Shown here piece after piece: positions 1-6,489 of a stretch of 33,430 nt of DNA. The stretch lies in contig JAPLNQ010000272.1 of NCBI GenBank assembly GCA_026401075.1, forward strand, positions 1 to 33,430, written 5' to 3'. Source of the DNA: Planctomycetia bacterium (GTDB lineage: Bacteria > Planctomycetota > Planctomycetia > Pirellulales > UBA1268). The notes under the pieces were generated by a model. The model did no database searches, had not been told where the DNA came from, and worked only from the letters and a program-made list of their open reading frames with translations. A program made the translations under genes and the position numbers. The first letter of the stretch is position 1. Each line of letters opens with the position of its first letter.

Positions 1-95
1 AGGCATCACTGCTCAGACTCGTGTCGGCAGTCCTCAGCGAGATCAGCGACGACTGGGAAACAGAAAGGTCTTACCTGAACATGAAAGCCAGATGA
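1..95 (+). pseudogene. IS256-family (mutator-type) transposase, C-terminal end, cut by window edge
   Basis: The first 95 bases are open in one plus-strand frame and end with TGA at 93-95. The 30 residues read as the typical end of a mutator-type transposase: a Leu-Arg-Leu-Val-Ser stretch, then EISDDWETE, then RSYLNM just before the stop. Transposases of this family catalyse DDE-type copy/paste-like transposition. Only the C-terminal tail is visible, so it cannot be said whether the element is intact to the left. The region after the stop, about 96-135, would hold the right terminal inverted repeat; I see a candidate (around 110-134) but cannot confirm it without the left end. The neighbouring glycosyltransferase stops right after this area, consistent with the insertion having cut its 3' end. 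The identification rests on recall of the family C-terminus. Confidence 0.6.
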
Positions 96-135
96 CCCGC
101 CTGCTCATCCCGGCATTTACAGAAGAGGGGTTGCT

Positions 136-777
136 TTATCCGGCGAGAGAAAGCGTGCGATAGGGGCTGACCCGCGCGAGCGTCTCGGAATGGGCGCCGA
201 TCTCGTAGGTTTTTGCCAAGCACATGCGAAACGAATCGACCTCGGCATGGACGACCCGCGCCGCGGCCGCGTAGCGAACCACTGCGTCCGGCTGCCGCTT
301 GAGGAGTCGATGGATGATCTCCGTGTCTCCAACCACCGGCATCGGCTCGAAGAGGCCGATCTCCTTGAACACGTCTGCCCGCACCACCATGTTGCCGGCA
401 TGACCAAACCAGCACGCCGAGGGCTCGCTTTCGAGCACCTGCCGGAGCTTTGCGTCTTCGTAGTCTTCGTGGAGTTGCAACGCCAGAGACCGTGGTGAGG
501 GATAGGCGAGATAGCCCAGAAGAATTGCGGCGTCCGACTCCATCAGTTCACGCTGCATCGCCTCCAGCCAGTCGGGCTCGGCTAGGCAGTCGGCGTCGAG
601 AAAGACGAGGTACTCTCCGCGTGCCGCGAGGATGCCCCGGTTACGGGCGATATATGGATCGCGTTGCGGCTCAGCCAGCAGCGTCGCCCGCGGCTCGGCC
701 CGCACGATCTCGGCCGACCGATCGGTCGATCCGTTGTCGATCAGGATCCATTCGACAAGCGTGGGGTCGGAAGTAAA
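136..777 (-). pseudogene. Glycosyltransferase family 2, N-terminally truncated
   Basis: The longest reading with a start codon (GTG at 705) gives 189 residues. The same frame continues upstream to about 777 with clear GT2 sequence: WILIDNGSTDRSAEIV, the classic nucleotide-sugar-binding strand with DNGSTD. Further in come ARNRGILAARGEYLVFLDAD (DxD-like metal site) and GHAGNMVVRADVFKEIGLF (acceptor-side region). The first 30-40 residues of a GT2 domain (the VSVVIPTYN strand) are missing, because homology ends at the palindromic repeat beginning at 775. The C-terminus ends abruptly after RTLSLAG beside an IS256 remnant, so both ends look damaged. The GT-A fold would transfer a sugar onto an unknown acceptor; it is probably non-functional now. 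The alternative is a short functional protein from GTG 705, which lacks an essential beta strand. Confidence 0.7.
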
Positions 778-861
778 ACGGTGCCTGGCACCAAAATTGG
801 GTAATCTGGCAAACTACCCATATTTGGTGCCAGACCCATATTTGGTGCCAGGCACCGTTTT
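775..861. repeat. 87-bp palindromic element with 21-bp perfect inverted ends
   Basis: Bases 775-795 and 841-861 are perfect inverted repeats of 21 bp, each with the core ACGGTGCCTGGCACC, itself a palindrome. The middle holds further copies: TGGGTAA (798-804) facing TACCCAT (about 836-842 and 816-822), and an ATTTGGTGCCAG motif repeated in direct orientation. The element lies exactly where the homology of two divergent genes breaks off: the glycosyltransferase on the left, and the TPR/beta-helix gene (start lost or frameshifted) on the right. It resembles the REP- or MITE-like palindromes dispersed in planctomycete genomes; that comparison is from memory. Confidence 0.8.
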
Positions 862-1022
862 CTTTTAAGAGTCATGGCGATGATCCAACGCCGCTGGTTT
901 CTCTGCCTCGCGCCGCCCGCGGTGATGCACCGGCCGATCCGGCTGCACTCTTCAACGAGGCCATCCGGCTCTTCTTCGCGGCCCAGCCTGTCGAATCGGC
1001 CAAGGTCTTCGACCAGCTCGTC

Positions 1023-3530
1023 GTGGCCCGTCCCAAGAGCGAGCCCGACCTCTGGCAGCGGGGCCTGGCCCTCTACTATGCCGACCGCTTCGACGACGGC
1101 CGCCGGCAGTTCGAAATCCATCGCACGGTCAATCCGGCCGACGTCGAAAACGTCGCCTGGCACTTCGCATGCGTGGCCCGCGACAAGGGCGTCGACGCCG
1201 CCCGCCGGGCGATCATCCCGGTTGGCGCCGATGCACGGGTGCCGATGCGGGAGGTTCTCGAACTCTTCGCAGGCCGTGCCGAGCCAGCGGCTGTGCTGGC
1301 GGCCGCCGAGGCCGGTCCCGAGGAGGCCCGTCGCAACCAACGCTGCTTCGCCCACCTCTACCTCGGACTCTATTTCGAGGCAATCGGCGCCGACGACCAG
1401 GCGAAGCGACACATGCTCGAAGCCGCAGGGCCCTTTGCCATGGACCACTACATGGGCCGGGTTGCCCAACTGCACTGTCAGCTCCGCGGCTGGTCATCGA
1501 AGCCAGACGTGTCGGCAGCCCCGACCGGCAACGACCAGCACGACGGCTCGGCCACTCAGCCGGTGGCCACGCTCCGCCGCGCGATGAATCGCGTGCGGGA
1601 GCTGCGGGCCGCGGAGCCGGATCGTGCCGGCCCGTTCGTGGTTGAGGTGGCCGACGGCCGCTACGAGCTGGCAGCCACGCTCATGATCACGCCAGAAGAC
1701 TCAGGCACGCCCGAGGCGCCAACGATCATCCGCGCGGCCGACAGTGCCAGGCCGGTCTTCAGCGGCGGCCGGATTGTCACGGGCTGGACCGTTTCCCAAG
1801 GCACAGAACAGGAAACACCTCGTTGGACGGTCGTGCTCCCCGAGGTGAAGGCGGGGGCGTGGAATTTCGCGCAGCTGTTCGTCAACGACCAGCGTCGGTT
1901 CCGGCCGGTGCTGCCGGCCACGGGCTGGTACACGATCGCCGACAAGCTGCCGCCATCGGAGGCCAACACGGGCAAGGGGCACGATCGGTTCGTCTTCTCC
2001 GGCGACGAACTGCGGACCGACTGGGCGAATCTCGGCGACGTGGAAGTTGTCGCCGTCCACAAGTGGACGATGACCCGCCTGCCGATCGCCACGATCGACC
2101 CGGTGGAGAATGATCCCGCGAAGAAGGCGGTCACGTTCGCCGGACGCACCAGGGGTGTTCATGAATGGTGCTCCTTCCCCAAGGGCAACCGCTACCGCGC
2201 GGAAAATATCCGCGAGGCGCTCGGCGTGCCCGGCTCGTGGTATCTCGACCGGCCAACCGGCACGCTCACCTACTGCCCGCTGCCGGGCGAGACACCCGAA
2301 GCCATCACGGTCGTGGCGCCGGTGCTCGACCGGCTGATGGAGCTCCGCGGCGACGTGGCCGCCAAACGATTCGTCGCGCACATCCGGTGCGAGGGCCTTT
2401 CGTTCGCCCACGGAAACTGGAATCTGCCAACGGGTGGGCAGTCGTATCCACAGGCGGAGGTGAACGTGGGCGGAGCGATCGCAGCCACCGCCGCGCGGCA
2501 CGTCGCCTTCGAACGCTGTGGCGTGCGGCACGTCGGCCGCTATGCATTCGAACTGGGCAACGGCTGCCAGGACTGCACCCTGTCGCGGTGCGAACTGGTC
2601 GACCTCGCCGCCGGCGGCGTGCTCGTGGGCACCACGGCCAAACTCCCCGATCCGGAGGCTGCCGTCACAGGCAATGTGGTCCGCGACTGCACGATCGCGC
2701 ATGGGGGCCGGCTCCACCCGGCGGCGATCGGCGTCTGGATCGGCAACGCCTCGCACACCTCCGTCGAGCACTGCGACATCTTCGACCTCACCTATTCGGG
2801 CGTCTCGATCGGCTGGACCTGGGGCTACGCCGAGAGCCCGGCCCACCACAACCTGGTCCGCTTCAATCACATCCACGACATCGGCCACGGCGTGCTCTCC
2901 GACATGGGCGCGGTCTACACGCTGGGCGTGTCACCCGGCACGGTCGTGGAGGGCAACCTGATCCACGGAATCACCAGCCATGACTACGGCGGCTGGGGGC
3001 TCTACACCGACGAGGGATCGACCGGCGTGGTGATGCGCAACAACATCGTCTACGGAACCAGTTCCGGCGGCTTCCACCAGCACTACGGCCGCGACAACAC
3101 AATCGAGAACAACGTTTTCGCCGTCGCCCGCGACTGGCAGTTGCAGCGGAGCCGCGTCGAAGACCACACGAGCTTCCGATTCGCCCGCAACATCGTCTGG
3201 TGGAATTCCGACAAGCCGCTCGTGAAGGGCGACTGGACCAAGGGAATCGTGACGGAGGCCAACTGCTACTGGAACGCATCGGGCCCCGTGGTGTTTCCCG
3301 ACGGGAAGGATCTCGCCGCGAGGCAGGCATCAGGCCAAGACGAGCGTTCGATCGCGGCCGACCCGAAGTTCACCGATCCGCAGCACGGCAACTTTGCCAT
3401 TGGCCCCGACTCCCCTGCCCTAGCCCTCGGCTTCAAGCCGATCGATCCCTCGCTCGCCGGCCGCCGCACGAAGCCCACGCTCACGGCTGATCTCCCCACG
3501 GTGCCCACACTCTGGCCCGAGGCCCAGTGA
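1023..3530 (+). CDS. Secreted TPR plus right-handed beta-helix protein, GH141-like
   Basis: 835 residues from the GTG at 1023, but the true start is almost certainly upstream. The frame stays open before 1023 and encodes a clear part of the N-terminal domain (DPAALFNEAIRLFFAAQPVE), without any ATG. A signal-peptide-like start (ATG 874 or 880, MIQRRWFLCLAPPA) sits one frame away; a single-base loss in the C-rich run near 911-920 would join them. The first 180 residues form TPR-like helices (WQRGLALYYADRFDDGRRQF, MDHYMGRVAQLH). From about residue 190 a parallel beta-helix follows, opening with PTIIRAADSARPVFSGG and WNFAQLFVNDQRRFRPVLP, a pattern seen in GH141-type proteins. Repeated strands (HCDIFDLTYSGVSIG, GGWGLYTDEGSTGVVMRNN) form the coil. 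A role in polysaccharide breakdown outside the cytoplasm is inferred; the fusion of both domains is unusual. Confidence 0.8.
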   Translation: MARPKSEPDLWQRGLALYYADRFDDGRRQFEIHRTVNPADVENVAWHFACVARDKGVDAARRAIIPVGADARVPMREVLELFAGRAEPAAVLAAAEAGPEEARRNQRCFAHLYLGLYFEAIGADDQAKRHMLEAAGPFAMDHYMGRVAQLHCQLRGWSSKPDVSAAPTGNDQHDGSATQPVATLRRAMNRVRELRAAEPDRAGPFVVEVADGRYELAATLMITPEDSGTPEAPTIIRAADSARPVFSGGRIVTGWTVSQGTEQETPRWTVVLPEVKAGAWNFAQLFVNDQRRFRPVLPATGWYTIADKLPPSEANTGKGHDRFVFSGDELRTDWANLGDVEVVAVHKWTMTRLPIATIDPVENDPAKKAVTFAGRTRGVHEWCSFPKGNRYRAENIREALGVPGSWYLDRPTGTLTYCPLPGETPEAITVVAPVLDRLMELRGDVAAKRFVAHIRCEGLSFAHGNWNLPTGGQSYPQAEVNVGGAIAATAARHVAFERCGVRHVGRYAFELGNGCQDCTLSRCELVDLAAGGVLVGTTAKLPDPEAAVTGNVVRDCTIAHGGRLHPAAIGVWIGNASHTSVEHCDIFDLTYSGVSIGWTWGYAESPAHHNLVRFNHIHDIGHGVLSDMGAVYTLGVSPGTVVEGNLIHGITSHDYGGWGLYTDEGSTGVVMRNNIVYGTSSGGFHQHYGRDNTIENNVFAVARDWQLQRSRVEDHTSFRFARNIVWWNSDKPLVKGDWTKGIVTEANCYWNASGPVVFPDGKDLAARQASGQDERSIAADPKFTDPQHGNFAIGPDSPALALGFKPIDPSLAGRRTKPTLTADLPTVPTLWPEAQ

Positions 3531-3672
3531 CATCCGGCGTTCATAACGCGGGCCCCCGCCGACGCGGTTTCGCGATCGGAAAAATCAATCTCTCTGGCGG
3601 CCTGACGAAGATGCTTTCATAATCAGAATTCTCGAGCGAGCCCATACGACCGTCCATCCATCCGGTTACCCC

Positions 3673-3678
3673 GAGGAG
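3673..3678 (+). promoter_or_regulatory. Ribosome binding site for the nagB-PIG-L gene
   Basis: GAGGAG lies five bases before the ATG at 3684. Another ATG at 3679 in a different frame overlaps the site and is not usable, so the site fixes the start at 3684. Confidence 0.6.
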
Positions 3679-3683
3679 ATGCC

Positions 3684-5681
3684 ATGCCCGCCAGCCCCAC
3701 TGCCGTACCGTCGTCGCCGATTTACCGCGGCCCCCTGCCCCACGTGCACACGGTCGAGCGGATCCCTGTCACGGTCTACGACCAGTCAGGCGACGCCAGC
3801 CGCTCAGTGGCCCGCGAGATCGCCGATCTCGTGCAGGCCCGCGCGGCAGCCGGCCAGAAGACCGTGCTGGGGCTCGCGACCGGCAGCACGCCGGTCGCCG
3901 TCTACGACGAGCTCATCCGGCTGCACCGCGAGGAGGGCGTGTCGTTCAAGACAGCCGTCACGTTCAATCTCGACGAATACTGGCCGATAGAGCCCGATGC
4001 GCTGCAGAGCTACCACCGCTTCATGCGGGAACACCTCTTCGACCACCTCGACATCCCGGCCGATGCGATCCACATTCCGGATGGTCTGCTGCCGCGCGAG
4101 AAGGTTGCCGAGGCCTGTGCCCGCTACGAAGAGATGATCCGCGACGCGGGCGGCATCGATCTGCAGCTGCTCGGCATCGGTCGGACCGGCCACATCGGCT
4201 TCAACGAGCCGGGCAGCGCGATCGAAAGCCGCACCCGGCTCATCACGCTCGACAGCGTGACGCGATCCGATGCCGCCAGCGATTTCTTCGGCGAGTGGAA
4301 CGTGCCCCGGCAGGCGATCACGATGGGCGTAGGCTCGATCCTCGACGCCCGGCGGGTCGTGCTCCTGGCCTTCGGCGAGCACAAGTCCCCGATCGTTCGC
4401 AAGGCGGTCGAGGAGCTGCCGTGCAGCCATGTGTCGGCAAGCGCGCTCCAGCAGCATGCCGACGCCAGATTCGTGCTCGACCGGGCAGCGGCGGCCCGTC
4501 TCACGCGGTTTGATTCCCCCTGGCTCGTGGGCCCGCTCGACTCGATGGGCCTCGAGTGGACCGATGCCCTCACGCGGAAGGCCGTCATCTGGCTCGCGCT
4601 TGAGCTCGAGAAGCCGATCCTCAAGCTCACCGACGAAGACTACAGCGAGCACGGCCTGCAGGATCTCGTCAGCAACCGCGGCCGGGCCTACGACCTCAAC
4701 ATCGAGGTCTTCCGCACGATGCAGGACACGATCACCGGCTGGCCCGGCGGCAAGCCCGGCCGGCCACGCAAGGTCCGCGGCGGGACGCAGGCGGCTGCCG
4801 CAGGCCACAGTGCACAGCCGGACGATTTCCCGAAGCGTGTGGTGATCTTCAGCCCGCACCCCGACGACGACGTGATCAGCATGGGTGGCACATTCATCCG
4901 CCTCTGCGAGCAGGGGCACGAGGTGCACGTGGCCTACCAGACCAGCGGCAACATCGCCGTCTGGGACGAATCGGCCGACCGGCATGTCGACTTCATCGAG
5001 GAATTCTGCCGTGCGTTCGGCGTCGGCACGAAGTCGAGCGAGATCGCCGATAAGATCCGCACCTTCCTCCGTACCAAGACTGCCGGTGAGGTCGATCTGC
5101 CAGAGCTCCAGGCCGTGAAGGGGCTGATTCGCCGCACGGAAGCCCGCGCCGGTGCCCGCTACTCTGGCGTGAAGCCGGAACACATCCACTTCCTCGACCT
5201 GCCGTTCTACGAGACGGGACGGGTTCGCAAGAAGCCGATCGGCCCCGACGACATCGCCATCACGTGCCGGCTGCTCGACGAGGTGAAGCCGCATCAGATC
5301 TACGCGGCCGGCGATCTCTCCGATCCGCACGGCACGCACCGCGTCTGCCTGAACGCGATCTTTCAGTCGCTAGAGGCCTTGGCTGACCACGACTGGGCGA
5401 AGGCCTGCGAACTCTGGCTCTACCGCGGCGCCTGGCAGGAATGGGAACCGCATGAGATCGACATGGCCGTGCCCCTTTCGCCCGACGAGGTGAACCGCAA
5501 GCGGATGGCGATCTTCAAGCACGAGAGCCAGAAGGACCGGGCCCTCTTCCCCGGCCCCACCGACCCGCGGGAATTCTGGCAGCGGGCCGAGGATCGCAAC
5601 CGCGAGACGGCCCGTCTCTATGACCGCCTCGGCCTGCCCGAATACGAGGCGATCGAGGGATTCGTGTTGCACAGGGGCTAG
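3684..5681 (+). CDS. nagB: Glucosamine-6-phosphate deaminase fused to a PIG-L deacetylase-type domain
   Basis: 665 residues. Residues 25-290 are NagB: the phosphate loop ATGSTP (65-70), FNLDEY with Asp97 (E. coli Asp72), and GRTGHIGFNEP with His170 and Glu175 (E. coli His143 and Glu148). The family converts glucosamine-6-phosphate to fructose-6-phosphate and ammonia. The residue matching E. coli Asp141 is Thr168, a change I recall from other NagB proteins with this fusion. Residues 385-660 form a PIG-L/LmbE domain: HPDDDVISMGG with His392, Asp394 and Asp395 as zinc ligands, and SDPHGTH with His549 and His552. Such domains hydrolyse N-acetyl groups from sugars, so one protein might deacetylate and deaminate amino sugars. 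E. coli NagB has about 266 residues, so the extra half is the PIG-L part. A cytoplasmic location fits the absence of a signal peptide. Confidence 0.93.
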   Translation: MPASPTAVPSSPIYRGPLPHVHTVERIPVTVYDQSGDASRSVAREIADLVQARAAAGQKTVLGLATGSTPVAVYDELIRLHREEGVSFKTAVTFNLDEYWPIEPDALQSYHRFMREHLFDHLDIPADAIHIPDGLLPREKVAEACARYEEMIRDAGGIDLQLLGIGRTGHIGFNEPGSAIESRTRLITLDSVTRSDAASDFFGEWNVPRQAITMGVGSILDARRVVLLAFGEHKSPIVRKAVEELPCSHVSASALQQHADARFVLDRAAAARLTRFDSPWLVGPLDSMGLEWTDALTRKAVIWLALELEKPILKLTDEDYSEHGLQDLVSNRGRAYDLNIEVFRTMQDTITGWPGGKPGRPRKVRGGTQAAAAGHSAQPDDFPKRVVIFSPHPDDDVISMGGTFIRLCEQGHEVHVAYQTSGNIAVWDESADRHVDFIEEFCRAFGVGTKSSEIADKIRTFLRTKTAGEVDLPELQAVKGLIRRTEARAGARYSGVKPEHIHFLDLPFYETGRVRKKPIGPDDIAITCRLLDEVKPHQIYAAGDLSDPHGTHRVCLNAIFQSLEALADHDWAKACELWLYRGAWQEWEPHEIDMAVPLSPDEVNRKRMAIFKHESQKDRALFPGPTDPREFWQRAEDRNRETARLYDRLGLPEYEAIEGFVLHRG

Positions 5682-5760
5682 CGATGCCCCTTGTTTTCCG
5701 GCCCAAATTGCTCTCGTGTGCCACGGGGGGGCAGCGGTATGCTCCCCTCCCCGTCAGGCG

Positions 5761-5767
5761 AAGGGAG
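5761..5767 (+). promoter_or_regulatory. Ribosome binding site deciding the start of the LpoB-like gene
   Basis: AAGGGAG is seven bases upstream of ATG 5775. It favours this start over an ATG at 5691 in the same frame, which would put 28 unlikely residues before the signal peptide. Confidence 0.6.
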
Positions 5768-5774
5768 CCGCCGC

Positions 5775-6482
5775 ATGAGCCTCGCGAATCAACTGGATCG
5801 ACGCACCTTCCTGCTCCGCGGGCTCGCCCCCGTGCCGCTGACCATCCTCGCTGGCGGCTGCCGCAGCATGCAGTTTGCCCGCGTGATGATGCCAGGCGAA
5901 GACGCCATGATCGGCAGCCACCAGGCCGGGCAGGAGACCTTCACCCCGCTGGTGAACGACGCAGTCGCCAAACTCCTCGCCAGGCACGTCGATGAGGCCG
6001 TGCAACAGGTTTCGTATGAGGAGGGCGCCGAACCGCTGCCGCCCCCGACCCGGCGGATCTGCTTCGTCGGCGTCGAGAACAAGAGCGCCGAGGACATCGG
6101 CGATTTCAAAGAACAGATCTACCAGTCGATCGACAGCCGCATCCTCGAATCGAGCATCTTCCGATCGGTCAACCGGCGATTCGTCGATGCCGGCCTCCGC
6201 GACACCCGCCTGCGGCCCGATCAACTGCTCGTGCCCGAGCACATGCGAACGTTCGCCGACCACATGGAACAGCAGGGCCAGCCGATCGACTGCCTGCTCT
6301 ACGCCACGATCACCTCCGGCACCACCCGCGAAAACCGCGACTACCAACGCGACTACGTGCTCACGCTGGAGCTGGTCGAAGTCGGCACGGGCACTTACGA
6401 CAAGCAGTCGGCCGAACTCAGCAAGGGCTACCACCACAGCCGCCTGAGCCGGTGGCGGGCCACCAATCCGCTGGCGCCATGA
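5775..6482 (+). CDS. LpoB-like lipoprotein (penicillin-binding-protein activator family)
   Basis: 235 residues. The signal peptide ends in the lipobox LAGGC with Cys29, so the protein is a lipoprotein. Its n-region has Arg-Arg in DRRTFLLRG, so export by Tat is possible. The body matches LpoB (COG3417): ICFVGVENKSAEDIGDFKEQ, then YQSIDSRILESSIFRSVNRR, and a later strand region YATITSGTTRE. In E. coli, LpoB sits in the outer membrane and activates PBP1b from outside. Peptidoglycan synthesis in planctomycetes makes a similar role plausible, but no PBP is in the window. The stop overlaps an ATG at 6479 (ATGA), linking it to the next lipoprotein gene. The family call is good; the function is inferred. 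Confidence 0.82.
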   Translation: MSLANQLDRRTFLLRGLAPVPLTILAGGCRSMQFARVMMPGEDAMIGSHQAGQETFTPLVNDAVAKLLARHVDEAVQQVSYEEGAEPLPPPTRRICFVGVENKSAEDIGDFKEQIYQSIDSRILESSIFRSVNRRFVDAGLRDTRLRPDQLLVPEHMRTFADHMEQQGQPIDCLLYATITSGTTRENRDYQRDYVLTLELVEVGTGTYDKQSAELSKGYHHSRLSRWRATNPLAP

Positions 6483-6489
6483 AGCACCC

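Noticed and set aside
3549-3560. GCGGGCCCCCGC hairpin as terminator of the beta-helix gene
   Set aside because: Only four usable base pairs and no T-run.
3804-5339. 511-residue open frame on the minus strand
   Set aside because: Antisense to the NagB-PIG-L gene, which has clear catalytic motifs.
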